Source: Biomphalaria glabrata
Lineage: Eukaryota; Mollusca; Gastropoda; Planorbidae
Length of the DNA: 64,000 nt
Direction: 5' to 3'
Assembly (NCBI RefSeq): GCF_947242115.1
Contig: NC_074716.1
Coordinates: 14,254,365-14,318,364 of the forward strand
A model generated the notes under the pieces. The model was not told the origin of the DNA and did not search any database. It was given only the letters and a program-made list of their open reading frames with translations. The position numbers were made by a program, and so were the translations under genes. Shown here piece by piece: positions 1 to 13,100 of this stretch (positions are counted from its first letter, which is position 1; each line of letters begins with the position of its first letter).

Positions 1-255
1 AATGATACAAATTATACCTAAAATATAAATGTAAACGTACATTATAGTAATGTTATCTCTAGACTATTAATAGTAGTAGTAGACTACTTTCAACATCATG
101 GTTGCTTGAATCTTTACCCTTGATTCTGCTTGTAGATTATTGTAGTATTCAAATAAAGTAGCTTTTAGTTTGAAGCATTTAAAGTCTATTTTTAGTTATG
201 TTAATCAGCAAAGATTGTACATTCTGCCAATAATTTTAGTTTAATTGATTTGTAG

Positions 256-3200
256 GTGACCCCAGATGCCCTTTATCCTCATTCTTGAAATATGTTACTC
301 ACCTACACCCAATGACTGATGCATTTTGGCAGAGACCCAAGCGAAATGTTTCTCAGAATGATTATGTGTGGTATGACCATGCTCCATTGGGCAGCAGCAC
401 ACTGACCAAGATAATGCAAAGAATATCCTTGCAAGCAGGTAGTTAAAGCATTAAAAAAATATTTTTTTTCCTAAAGCTAATTTAATATTAAATAAAAGTG
501 ATATATATATATTTTAATAATATTGTCTGATGGAGTAAATAGGAATTAAAAAATGTCTGCATGGTCGTGCAGTATGTGCGCTGGACTGTTGTTCCCTGTC
601 TTGACGGTCCACGGCTCATAATCCGCCCGCTGCCATCCCCGTATGTCCTGCGGGAGATTTGGACTAGAAAGTAATTTATCTTCAACTCTGAATGAACAAT
701 CTGAATTATGTAAAACAAAATAGATTGGTAAATTTATCTGACACATTAACGAAATGATTAAACGAGTAACTTGTTTTCTCACTCAAACATGATTCAGGTT
801 TGACCAGAGACTCAGTAGGCAATGAGACTGGCACTAACTTATCTTATCTTATATAATACAGACGTTACTTCAAAAAAAAAAGAAGATGATTAAGTCCTAC
901 GCGTCATGCATATCAACCAATGACCTAAACTCCGCCAAGTCACTAGTTTACCTGGCTAGCTCAGGCAACTCATTCTATGCGCTAATAGCGCTAGGGAAGA
1001 AAGAGCTTTTGTAAAAATTTGTCCTAGCATATGGAACAAGCAATGTGTCTTTATCTTTGTGTCTTTCTGAGTATTTTATTAAATTTTGTTTTTGTATTTG
1101 AAGATTATGGTTCAGTGTTTTATGTATAATTGCTACTTTACTTTTAAGTTTAAGTCTTCTATCCTGAAGGCTTTCTAAATTTAATGATTTTTCTAAAGAT
1201 GTTACTCTAGTCCAATGTGAATATTCGTTTGTTATGAATCTTACTGCTCTATTCTCACTGTTCCAGTTTCTTAATGTTTTCTTGAGTTGAGGGGTCCCAA
1301 ACAGAGGATGCATATATATTCTATTATTGGCCTAACCAAGGTTAAATAACATTTTAGTTATATGTTCTTATTTGATTTATAGAAATTTCTTTTAATAAAC
1401 CCTAATGCTTTGTTTGATTTTTTGATAGTTTCATCAATATGGGGATTCCATGACAGTTTTTCATTTATTATAACACCTAGGTATTTTGCATTTTTAGTCT
1501 GTGTTACTGGTTTACCATGAATAAGATAAGTGGAATCAATTTGTTTTAGTTTTTTTGTTACTCTTAACAACTGACATTTTTCTTGGTGGAAAGACATGCT
1601 CCAAATTGATTCCCATTTCTGTAATTCATCTAATTCTCTTTGTAAAATATCTGTGACTTGTGTTGTAATTATTGTTCTATATATTATGCAATCGTCTGCA
1701 AATAATCTGACTTTTGTTCCTGAACTAATGCAATTTGGTAAATCATTTATGTAAATTAAAAATAGTAGTAGACCTTAGACTGTTCCTTGTGGTATACCTG
1801 AGTTTACTGTTATTGGTGTTGATTTAAAGCCATTTGTTATTACAGTTTGTTCTCTCCCTATCAGAAAATCTTTAATCCACTGATGCTATGGACCATTAAT
1901 GCCGAAATATTTTAGTTTTTTTACTGAACAATGTGCAGTCATGGAGACATTTTACATTTTAAATGGTCAACAATACAGCAATTTGGAAACTACTAGTTGT
2001 ATGTTCTCTGATTTCTGTGTCACTTTTTTATAGCAAATTGTAAAAATATCTTAGCCTACACATAGGAAACCTAATATTCCTTGTTCAAGCAATGTCTGTA
2101 ATTTATAAGATCATTCTGTAATTTTTCATACATGAATTTAATGAAAGGTAGTCTATAAACTTCATAAGTGTTTTCATACATGAATTTAATGTACACAAGT
2201 CATAATTTTTTTTTTAACAAATGTGATAAGTAAAATTATCACCCCATTCATTACTTTTTTTTCTTTTAGAAGTAAAATGATAATTTGCTGATTAATTAAT
2301 GCCAGTATTATGTTTCACAATTTCATGATGTATTTCCCCAGGTTTAAGTGACAATTATACCAACTACTCTATCCGCTCAGCATGCATTCCATTGGTCGAA
2401 GCTGTTTGTGAAGCTGCCATGCAGTCAGAAAATGGAGCTCAGAAACCTACTTCTGTAGACACTAACAAAACACAAGGTAAAATTGAGATTTAACATCTCA
2501 AACTCAAGATGTCTAGTTAATAGGCTCAGTAAAATCATAGAAAAATTAATTTAAAAAAAAAAATTTGTTTATTGTAAACTTAGTCAACACCATACATAAC
2601 CCTAAACCATTGTGTGAGCCAGAGGTACCTCTTTAGACATTTTTCATCCCTTTCAGTTACTTGCCTTGACTCTCTCTTGCTCTCTTAAAATATAGGCAGC
2701 TCAAGTCCTTGCTTTTATAAAGTAGTCAATTTATTTTGTTTTAAAATGCAACATATTTGTTAAAATATGTTTTCATTTGTTAAAATATGTTTTCATTTGT
2801 TAAAATATGTTTTCATTTGTTAAAATATGTTTTCATTTGTTAAAATATGTTTCCTTCCCAATAGAAATTGTTTGGTACTAGACATGTTGGTTTATGTTTT
2901 CTATGGAGCTTATTAAATCCTTAACCTTGCAGCTGGCATGATGTCCCACTCCACTTCTGAAGATCTGTCCAGTGATGATGGTATGTCTCATACATCTGAA
3001 GTTCAGAACAACAAAGATCAGGACCATAGGGAGAGAGCTCCAGGACTGTCTAGCTCAGTAGGCTCTGGAAGCATGGACACTGATGATGGAGACTTGTTAA
3101 GTAAGGGTTGACTTTGAGGGATTTATTGAGTGTTGACTAGAGACTTGTTGAGTAAGGGTTGACTTTGAGAGATTTATTGTGTGTTTACTAGAGTAATTGT

Positions 3201-6200
3201 TGACTTTGAGAGATCTATTGTGTGTTGACTAGAGATTTGTTGAGTAAGTGTTGACTTTGAGAAATTTATTGAGTGTTGACTAGAGTAAGTGTTGACTTTG
3301 AGAGATTTATTGTGTGTTGGCTAGAGGTTTGTTGAGTAAATTGACTTTGAGAGATTTATTGTGTGTTGATTCGAGATTTGTTGAGTAAGTGTTGACTTCA
3401 GAGATTTATTGTGTGTTGACTACAGATTTGTTGAGGAACTGTTGACTTGTGTGAAGATTTTGTTTCTGTTGTTGTTTCAGGTCATTAATAAGGTCACTTA
3501 GAGAAATTAATGCTAATGTAACAATAATCATTTCTCTAACACTATTAACTATTAGAATGTAGGCTCAAGGTGCTTTGAGTACATCATTTAAATATGTTAA
3601 TTACAGGTAGATCTTAATGTTCTTCTATAATGTAGTCAAGCTTGAGTTTGAGCTCATCAGTTCCAAACAATTGGTCCATGAAGTGAAGGACATTTGAATG
3701 ATTAGTTCACTAAAATACAATGGCATTTCATCATTACAGACTATGCACTTATGACAAAGTGGTCTTGTAATTGATTCTTGCATTGCATAGAGTCTACACA
3801 AGCTTGTGGTTTGTTTGAGCTCATCAGTTTCAAACATTTGGTCCATGGACTGAAGCATGCAGTTTCTTTGAACTCATTATGGAGCAAGTTTCAAACATTT
3901 GGTCCATGTACTGATAAGGCCTGCAGACTTAAGCTTTAAGGGGGAAACACGACATAACTAGAAGCATTGACTCCGTGAAGCAAAAGGCTCTCTGAAGGAC
4001 ATTTGAAGTGATTAGTTCACTAAAATACAATGGCATTTCATCATTACGAACTATGCACTTATGACAAAGTGGTCTGGTAATTGATTCTTGCACTTGCAGA
4101 GTCTACACATGAAAGCAGTAACAAAATGGTGCCTTGACTTATGTAAAACTATCCTTGCAGCACTGTTCTTAATTCACTACAGCTTAGTGACTTTAAACAC
4201 CAGTTTAGAAATAACAAATAATAAAAATATTATCTCCAAGCAAATGAGTTTTGACAGCATACAGCATTATTATGAATGCTTAAAACTATTGATGGTGTTC
4301 TATAAGCAAATACTAAATTGCAAATAATAATTTAAGGCTTTTCTTCCAGTCTGAAGATTAACGGAGAGTACAATATTTAACATGGCTATGCAGTCCCAGC
4401 TGTGACTAATCTGCAATAGTATTGATTCATATAAATTAATTAGAATGTTTGGTTCAATTCTGTTCAAGTCTTCTGATATTTGTATTCTTACATGTCATCT
4501 TATTAGCATACTATAGCTAGCTAACATTCATAATAAAATAATAAAACAAACATGCTTGGGAAATAAACAGTAGCACAGTGCATAAGAAAACAAGTCTCAT
4601 TTCACATCAGTGCTAAACTGATTTATGAATTGCACTTAAATTTGTACTTGAAATATTGACCAATGTCATCTGTAAACTATTTTTTTAAGACCACTAATAT
4701 TGTCATACAAGAAATAATAAAATATATAATTGCTAATCGTTCTGTATCCATGAGATAATTTTTCTAATGCCAATGTTCAAGTGAAAACAAAAGTTGCTTA
4801 GCTGGCATTGTAGTAATTTTTTTAAAATACTTTTTTTATTTTTTATTTACCAAATCTCACTATGTATACTTGAAATATTACTAATTACAACTATTATCAA
4901 AATTTTTAATTAGTTTTTTTTTTTCTGTGGCACTGATAATTAGTCTAATGCCTCCTTTTTTATTTCAGGTTTAATGCAAGCTAAAACTCAAGTCTTGGAC
5001 CTTATTCGTGGCCTAATGGTAAAAGATATCCAGAAATTTGTTGATTGGCTTAAAACTGTCAGAGTACAATATAGTGCTGGAGGTATGTGTTGAATTGTCT
5101 AATGTAGTCTTTGTTTAGTGCTTGTGTTAGATATAAAAAAAAAAGATTTACATTTGTAAAAAAAAAAGTTTTTCATTTAGTTAAAAATAAAGTAATACTT
5201 TTAATTTTGTTTTCATTTTTGTAAATTCTTTTGTTGAAATTATTTATGTATTTTCGTGTATATATTTACAGAACTGATTGTGTTATGCAGCCCTGTAGAT
5301 AAAAGTAACGTTGAGCCCATACCAGATGATATCATGGTAGACAGAAATGGAATTCAATCCCGCACAAGTACACCAGACCCAACATTTAAGAAAGCAAGTA
5401 GTCTTGATCTCTCAGAAAAACGTCAACTGTTAAAAAAAGAGAATTCTCTTAATGGTGATCACCACTTGGATAAATATGAAATGCCAGAGCTGACAGGAAC
5501 AACGATTAAGCAAGTTGAGTTCATTCATGTTGCTGGTGTATATTGTTCTACTGAAGACCATGGCTCACTGAAGATTAGCATACCCACACCTGACACCTTG
5601 CTAGTTACTGGGATACCAGAGAACCTACAACTGATGCTGCACAAAAAGAGAGGTCCAATTTACAATCTCGAGCCCTTACCTGAGAGAGTTTTTTGCTCTG
5701 AAAATGAAATGGATGTGGCAGAGGTTGTAGCTACTCTAGGCACAAAAAGACAAAAACCCAAGCCTCGAGTTAACAACACTAGCAACTGTAGTGCAGTAAC
5801 AACCTTTGGCAACAATTACCAGGCCGAGTCTCAGAACAAACACCAGCTGACTGTCTTGCAAAGTCAGCCTCATCCAGTGATGGTGACCATACCAGCAGCT
5901 CATACACCTCTTGTTTCAAGTCACACTGCCAGGGAGCATTTCAAAGATCATAGAAACAAGTCTCTTGGTTGTTTAGACACCCACCCAACCCTACCAGAAG
6001 GAGTAATGCTGAAGCGAGTCTCCAGTACAGGGACCCCTGTTCTTAAGAGACAGGCCCATGTCCTGGATAGTAGTATGTACCCTGAGAATTTAACTGTCAA
6101 ACGAGAGACAGAAGACATTCAAGCTACAAACTTGTCCATGAAACCTTTCAAGAAGACTGAATCCCAGGAAGCTAAAAGAGCCAGAGCAGACCGGCTGGCT

Positions 6201-6350
6201 GATTCCCTCCGATACCATCAAGAAATCCTTCAGAATTCTCCACTGATCAAACGTCCTGGTGAAAGAAATTTTTCAGGATTTCGTCACTGTTATGCCAACA
6301 CAGTCAACAACACGGTGAAAGCTGAGCCTCTGGATACATCATACAGTTGA
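256..6350 (+). CDS. Crypton-derived DUF3504 protein, gene 1 (3' five exons)
   Basis: Coding exons 256-438, 2342-2476, 2933-3100, 4969-5082 and 5272-6350, all with GT-AG junctions and all junctions in phase 1; upstream exons lie outside the window. The first exon (DPRCP..., then VWYDHAPLGSSTLTKIMQ) and the second (AGLSDNYTNYSIRSA) are the C-terminal half of the DUF3504 domain found in QRICH1, ZMYM2-4, KCTD1 and KIAA1958, known to derive from Crypton tyrosine recombinases. The usual H-x-x-R box reads Y-S-I-R, so catalysis is unlikely. Next come a Ser/Asp-rich linker exon, a 38-residue helical exon (VKDIQKFVDWLKTVRVQ) and a 359-residue tail with basic, NLS-like patches (KRQKPKPR, AKRARADR) and SUMO-type sites (VKRE, VKAE). 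A role as a nuclear transcriptional or chromatin regulator is inferred from the family. The exon order and phases match gene 2 at 19150-25467. I cannot say which vertebrate family member is closest. Confidence 0.85.
553..725 (+). mobile_element. tRNA-derived SINE, family C
   Basis: A tRNA-like head has an A-box-like stretch (TGGTCGTGCAGT) and a decayed B box (GGCTCATAATCC). It is followed by GCTGCCATCCCCGT, CCTGCGGGAGATTTGGACTAG and CTTCAACTCTGAATGAACA. The same body recurs on the opposite strand at 35935-36085, and its 3' part at 38575-38640. It lies in an intron of gene 1 and is decayed. Confidence 0.65.
848..1925 (-). mobile_element. Decayed LINE (Jockey/CR1-like), 3' half of reverse transcriptase
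   Basis: The minus strand encodes, in order, GIPQGTV (RT motif with an in-frame stop just after), LFLIYINDLP, the catalytic-box equivalent FADDCIIYR, KCQLLRVTKK, AKYLGVIINEKLSW, and the C-terminal tail typical of non-LTR polymerases (RAVRFITNEYS..SVT-like..LQDRRLKLK, then LLVPYARTNFYKSSFFPSAI). A stop after the GIPQG motif and frame changes show it is dead. It ends near 848 with GAAGTAAC..TCTGTA and a TTATC-type short tandem. It lies antisense in the intron between exons 256-438 and 2342-2476 of gene 1. Related tails lie at 29452, 32850 and 40495. Confidence 0.85.
2757..2853. repeat. 20-bp tandem repeat, about 4.6 copies
   Basis: The unit TTGTTAAAATATGTTTTCAT is repeated almost without change in the 456-bp intron of gene 1, ending about 80 bp before the 3' splice site at 2931-2932. 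The near-identity of the copies suggests recent slippage or unequal exchange. Confidence 0.9.
3091..3450 (+). repeat. Minisatellite of about 50 bp that includes a 5' splice site
   Basis: The array begins on the last 10 coding bases of the gene 1 exon 2933-3100 (GACTTGTTAA|GTAAGG) and continues into the intron with degenerate units of GATTTGTTGAGTAAGTGTTGAC plus TTTGAGAGATTTATTGTGTG. Donor-like GAGTAAG words recur near 3151, 3242, 3284 and 3384, and weaker forms near 3191, 3335 and 3434. Unit length varies by internal deletion. Confidence 0.85.
3685..4108. repeat. Direct duplication, about 110 bp, offset 310 bp
   Basis: The block GAAGGACATTTGAA...TGATTAGTTCACTAAAATAC...TCTACACA occurs at about 3685-3797 and again at about 3994-4110 with few differences. 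Between them, shorter copies of TTGAGCTCATCAGTT and CAAACATTTGGTCCATG recur near 3650, 3817 and 3890. It fills much of the gene 1 intron before exon 4969-5082. No coding capacity is seen. Confidence 0.85.
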
Positions 6351-9300
6351 TGTAAGCAGCCAGCATTCAGATGGCTCTAGTTTTTTAAAGCAGTACCCCT
6401 GCTGCTTGTGGTTCCATGTTTGGAGCCTAATTGTGACCCCTGGCAGCTAAGCTGTCTTGGGCTATTTGTTTTCATTATGCCATTGTCTACGAACTTCTGT
6501 TGAAGTTGGTCTAATTTTATGGTTGTTTTAATTCATACACAAAAAAAAACAGGCTTGTATTGACCAACTGTATTGTTAGATTTTCAGGTTTGGTTTCTGG
6601 TGTTAGAGTTTCCTTTGAAATGATAGCATCATGGACATTGTTTCACTTTTGAGAAGAAAGTCTTGTTTTGTGATATCGTAAGGCATGGCATTTTGAACTT
6701 TTCCACTTGTGCATTGTTACTTGGTTTGTCCATGAGGAACAAACTGATTTGTGAATATCATATGCGTGCTTTGTTCATGTTTATTTTGTAGCCAAGGCTT
6801 TTTACTCTTCAAACATTAGATGTTAGCATCCTATTACTTGCTATCAAAATGTATATACTATACATACACATATATAAAAACTATATACATTTATCACATA
6901 TAAAGTCAGTTTTGGCCTGTCCTTGTGATAACAATATCAAATGTAAACATTGATTCTTTTGTTTCAGAATGAACATTTTATTCTAAACAATTTGTGTTTC
7001 CACTTCACTAACTTTTTTGTTTTCACATCAACTCTCAGCAATATACTGGCTACTTGAAATTTGGAATATTAATACTAGATCTAGTTCTAATTAAATTTCC
7101 TACAGGAAACAAAAATAAAGTATTTTTGAAATAAATGGTTAATTTTTTAAAAATCTAATTGTGGTGCTTAAAATTCCTGATGTGTCCAAATTATTTTCTT
7201 TAGATATTTAGTTAGTACTGCCCTCAGTGTTTAAGAAATCCTTAAGTATAATTATTATGATTGATATTGGTCATATGGTGATATAAACTTTATCTATTTA
7301 GTTGAGAAGATTGAGTTACTTTACATTCCATACATCTAAACTTGAGAACATTTGGCACAGCTAAGGGTACATAGTGTGTAACATTTTACTACAGCAAAAT
7401 GTTTTCTGTTTCTTTTTATTGTTGGACAAAAAACAACTTGTATTTGAACATGTGTTATGCTTATTATTTTGTGATGATGATTAATTGTTTGATATTCTAT
7501 CTAAAAAAAAAAATATATATGTGTTTATTTCATTTCAAACACTTGAAGTAGTTAACAGGTCTTTTATCAAATGACACATTACTTGTCTCTCAAGGTACTT
7601 AATGGCAAAACTAATGATCAGAAATGGGGATGGGGGATCATAGTACTTTACTATGTGTACTTAGTTGTGAGAAATATATTTCTGATTCATTGATAGAGAT
7701 AGAGATTATGTACAATAATCTACTTTTTTTTTCCTGTTAACTAATTTGTGATAAACTGTTGGAAGTTAGCATTTATACTCTTGGCAATTTTTCAACCAAA
7801 TCTTTAATGTCAAAAGTTGTATTTTTTTCTGTTTTCTTTTGTTTACTCTAATTGAAAGCCATATACTCTTGATGTCATGCAAATATATTGACTAGTGTGC
7901 ATACATAAATGTTGTGATTTCTTTTTCTTTGGCATCCAATATTTTGAGTGCAAATATACATTTTGCCATTGTTTCAAAAAAATATTTTGGACATGCAATT
8001 CATGTGCTTTTTTTTTCCCCTAAATTTTCTGACAACTCCAATGTTGTTTCAATAGTGAAATAATTTCTTTGTGAAATAGTATTTTTGCTTTGGTTACAGT
8101 CACTAAACATCTTTCAAAACTGGTCCATTTCTCTATGTATATATTGTTATGTTTTTTTTTTAGCTAGTAATTATCAGACAATCTTTTGGTATTCTATTGT
8201 AAAACACTAAAAAAGGATTATTTTTTTCCTGCGAAGTTGTAATTGTAAAAAAATAATTTTCTGGAAATTCTTTTTGATGATTTCAGGTGAAATGTTTAGT
8301 GTATATATGACAATATTTGGATTATTTTTTATATGCTCAGTTGAAACTGCCCGGTGAAGATTTGCTAAAAGGTTCCTTTTTTTTTAATTATTGTTCTTTA
8401 TCATAGACCAGATATGAAAATGTTTTTGCCATTGTTAGAAATGTATTCATGATGTGCTAAGATGTTTGATTAGTTTTTCTTATTGCTAACTGGTTGTTCT
8501 CTGAAAACAGAAACTAAACTTTGTAACAGAGCATTTTAGTTGTGTTTTTTTTTATCAACTATTTTGATAATCAAATTGTAAATTGTATGTAAATCTCTAG
8601 TATATGTACTTCTGAAGCACATAATATCTTACTAGTAAGCATTTTAACAAGTTCTTTAAAGCTTTGCATTGTTTTGTTTTATAATGGGTTTGTATTCATT
8701 TGTTTGTAGGCACAACTTAATGAAATTGAGTGACAAAGAGTCCATTGCACAAAGTCTTGGTGCCATATTCACTGAGGTTGTTTTGATTCCACTTCTTGTA
8801 TGCCATCTTGTTGTTCTAATGTACAAAGTGCAATACTCTCAGTGATGCTTTATCTTTTTGGTTTTAATTTTTATTTTGAAAATGTTGGTAAATTCACTCA
8901 GTCAGTGGAATCATTGATTTTTATTTTTTCTACAATATTCATTTTGTTTTCACAGAGTGATTCGAGTGATTTGTTCATAATTCTAAACAGTTGCACTTTT
9001 AAGAGCACTTCATTTCTTTTTTTACAAGCTAATAGGTGTTAATGACTTCAGAACTGTGTACATATGAGAACAATCCTTACTTTTCATTGAAAACAAAAGT
9101 TGTTGGCAGTATCACTTTTTTAATGAACAATAATAAAATAACTACATTTTCATTCATTCTAAAATCTCTTGTAAGTGGCAGAGAATCCTCTGTAGAAAAT
9201 TTGAGAGCAGCTGAGATAAAAGAATACAGTTGTGAAAACGATCAAGTTTGCACTGATATTAGACTGAATATTAGAGAAGAAAATAAGACCTATAAATACG

Positions 9301-9930
9301 GTACAAATTTTAGTCAAAGCAAACTGGGAATTCAATGGTGCACAGGTTTAGCAACATTATGATAGCCTCTATACACTTGTATATAGTTGAAAAAATGTTT
9401 CTGTTTAATTAGTAATTTCTAAGGTGCACATCACTTTTTAGCAAAATTTGTTTCATTGTTAGCATCCTTGAGTCAAAATAAAGTTTCTTTGATGATTAGT
9501 TAATACAGTACATTTTTCAAACTTAATAATGAATCTAGAGTATGAAATCTTATAAAAAGCACATTTTGTTAACATTTTTGTGTTCAATTTTTGTTTCTAC
9601 ATTGGTGAAAATCTTGTTGAATATTTCCCTTTAGCACACTTAGTTTAGTAAAAGTTTTTTTTTTATGGGATAAAAACTATTAAAATTAATATTAAAAGCA
9701 TTGTACACTAGTTAATATTTTTGATGCTGACAAGTTTAGATTTTGTAGAAATTTGTATCTTTTTTAAGTGTAATTTTTATATCATGAGTTTTGAAATTCT
9801 CTAGTAAAACATTTTCTGCACACAATAAACTGGTTTAAATTGTTGTTCATTTTGTTTGTTTCTTTAAGACATCTCTTTGTACTCTTTGTCATACATACAG
9901 TTTCAATAAACATTTCTTCATTGTTATTCA
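6351..9930 (+). other. Putative long 3' UTR of gene 1
   Basis: After the stop at 6348-6350 there are about 3.5 kb without a credible coding region, T-rich on the plus strand, with AATAAA at 7114, 9477, 9824 and 9905. The last two sit just before the point where composition flips to A-rich. An open stretch of 108 codons at 9036-9362 resembles nothing I recognise and is probably chance. The UTR assignment rests on composition and poly(A) signals, not transcripts. Confidence 0.5.
9824..9910 (+). terminator. Tandem poly(A) signals, gene 1
   Basis: AATAAA hexamers at 9824-9829 and 9905-9910, each followed by T/GT-rich sequence, are the most distal plus-strand signals before the A-rich region assigned to the opposing gene. 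They are the likely distal cleavage sites. Confidence 0.5.
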
Positions 9931-10139
9931 GTTGTCTAGTTTATGGGGAAACAATTGGTCAATAAGTAAACCAGGGCCTCAAATGATGTATCACTTCTAC
10001 AGAATATCAGAACCAATTTGGATTATTTTGTTGCAGACACAAATCTGAAAAAAAAAAAAAATTCCTGGCAATACTTTGTTACTTGAAGTATTGGTGACAT
10101 AAAATAAAACAAGACATTTGATTGAAAACAGTTGCAAGT

Positions 10140-10145
10140 TTTATT
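10140..10145 (-). terminator. Poly(A) signal, gene 2
   Basis: AATAAA on the minus strand, at the edge of the A-rich block. It would place the gene 2 cleavage site about 200 bp from the distal cleavage site of gene 1. Confidence 0.4.
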
Positions 10146-13100
10146 TCCTCTGGCAAGCCTAAAAGCTTTTTTTTTTTTTTAATGAGATGCTGAAAGTGAA
10201 TCTACTGTACTGTAGTGCATGAGCCTTCCCTTACAATGGTAGAAGTTCAAGAGTGATACTGTAGAATAAGAAATACATTTTGCTTCATGCTTACATTTTT
10301 TCAATGGGATAAGTCTATTGTAGACAATATTTCCTCAAGATAAGGTTTTACATTTTAAATGGTATGAAAAAAAAGCTTTTTTTGTTTTGGCAAATAATTG
10401 CCAGAAACCTTTGCAGCCAAAACTAAACTACAAAAATATAGCTATCTAAAAATAAAGGAAAAAAAAAACAGCAGTTCCTGGAAATCAATTGAAAAAGATA
10501 TTTATTTTGATTACATGTTCATATTGTGTTTTCCCAACACCAAATACACATTACATGTCTACAAGGACAGTGCAACTCACTCAACCCCTTATAAGAACAA
10601 ATAACTTGCTAACTCGTAAGTTAACAAAGTGCTTTCTAAGCAACCTCTTGTGTTTTCTTCAAACCCAAATATAAGAACAAAAAAAATCTAGAAATTCTAA
10701 AAAAAGCGTTAAGAGATGTTTAAAGATTGCATGAATGAATTAGGTCAGCCTAGCAATAGCCAGTATATCCATCAGCTGATTTCAACGTAAGTCTGAGTTG
10801 ACTTTCTTTTCCACCTGAGTCTAACAGCAGCAGTTCTAAAAGTTGTTTTAATAATAATTAGTGTAATAATTATAACAATAATATCAGATGCTAAGAAATA
10901 AGCATTGTACAGTGGGCAAAGAAACAAACAAAAAAAAAAAGTCCACAACAAATAAATAGCATATATTGTTAATGAATCAGTCATACAAGCTTTGAGAGGT
11001 AGGACATAATATTTGAAAAAGGTTTCTTTGGAAGAAGTTCATTACCTGAGAGATCATGTCACCCTGCCTTGCCACTCATAAACTGTAGAATAATCTCTTC
11101 ATTTTTTTTCATCAAATATTTTACAAGATAAAAAAAAAAAATAATCACATTAACAAATGCTAAAAATTTAAATGCAGAAAAACAAATGGCTAAGTAGACT
11201 AATTCTTTCTCTTGAAAAATAAAGTAAACTATACAAGCTTATGGTAGTCCTGTAATCATTCGAATATGTCTTCAAAACTTGTAAAAATAGATATCTTCCC
11301 ACCGCCGTGATATTCATCAATCTACACAATACAAAATACATGAAATGTTTTAAAATAAAATAATTTAGAGACAGCATATAGTTTCTAGAGTCATGTTAGT
11401 TGCTCAACACTTGGCTACTTTACAAAAACAAAGGTCAATGTTTTTTTCAAATAATAAACAAGGAAAAACAAAATCTCTCTATGTACAAAGGAGATTGTAA
11501 ATAAAAACAGATTACATCAATTGACGAGAAACATAAAAAACAAAAAAAAACACCCTGTTTCTCTATTTCAGTTTTCTTCCTATTATGCTGATACTTGTGG
11601 CCATTGGAAAACAATAAACTGTTCTATTCAAGTTTCTAAAACCAATTGAAGACTTGGTTGCTGTTTGTTAAGTCACAAAATGATTCAAAATCAGTTTAAA
11701 AAACTATTACTTTGCTGTCAAGATCTAGAGTTGGAAGGTTGTTTTATTGTCCACCAAGGTCCAAATATTTTTTAGGGACAGACTCCTAACATTGACCATG
11801 AAAATGGGGGAACTTCACCAACAAAGGGTATCAAAGGGACATTGACTTTACTTACTCAACACTCTCAAAGCTAGGCCCTATTTCTAAATAAGTGAACCAA
11901 AAAATTAAATCTACATTTTTACTATGACTAGTGCCTTCAGGATTAAGGTCATTAAGTTTTAACATAGAAATCTAGCTCATTATAAACACATATCCAAAAC
12001 AAGCAGAAAATTTTGGAAAATGAAAAAAACAACAAAAAAAACAGATCAAATGACATGAGAAATTATGACTAGTGTCCGCCACCATATGAAATAAATATCT
12101 CTATAAATACACCAAAGTTTTCATAAATATAAAATGCAGTTAGCAATGTTATTACAATTGAGATTAATATGAAAAAAACAAAAAACTATAGCAAGTCTAC
12201 TTGGCAGGATCAGACTGCTATCCATTTGGAAAATCAGTGTTGAGAATGTATATATACAAAGTGCTAGTTTGATGTTCAAATATGTTACAAGTTAAAAAAA
12301 AATAAGACCCTGATGAAAATGAAAGAGAGTATATATATATATATAATAGATTTTTAAGACTAAATATTTATCATTCCTTTTTTTTTTTAAAATTAATATT
12401 TTACTTTTAACTAATAGAAGAGATAATTAGTTGTTAGTGCTGACCACTACTTACAATAGTAAAAAGAGAAGCACTATTTGGACAAAATTTAAAAAAAAAA
12501 AAAAGATAACCAAAAATTGTTTAGCAACATTTTCAAGTAAAAAAACAACAGGATAAGATAAAAACCTAGCAAACCTTTTGATTTTGAATCAGTGTTACAG
12601 CACAAGTCATAGTTCTACATCTTACAACCATTTTTGTTCCTGTTTTCAACAATAGTTTTGATAGTGTCTAGAAATAAAGTGGCCAACAAGTGAATTGCAT
12701 TGTCCTTAGATTTAGTACAAACAACAACAAAGTAACATGCTCTTACAAAGTCACTCAACTCAATCACTGACAAGCAGAGTCTACAAATGAAATACAAAAT
12801 GCCTTCAATTTTCTGTTATATCCCTTATCATTAATCAAACGCTAAATTATTTTGTTAAAGTCTTGCTAATATTTCATACTGAAGGAAAAAAAAGGACAAA
12901 GACTATCATAAAATGGCTGTGACAATGTAGACTTACGTATATAAACATACAAAACCAACAATTTCAACCTTAAAAAAAAATTCTCGTCAGTCTTAATTTA
13001 ATGACAGTAATTAACGAGTCGCTGTTAATTCATTTACCCCTTGAAGCATTTGGAAGAGATCAATCAATACTATAGCACTACAGACTCATTAAACTGTGCA

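Noticed and set aside
9036-9362. 108-codon open frame with no stop
   Set aside because: Lies in the putative 3' UTR of gene 1, shows no known motif, and has biased Lys/Asn/Ile/Ser content expected of AT-rich DNA.
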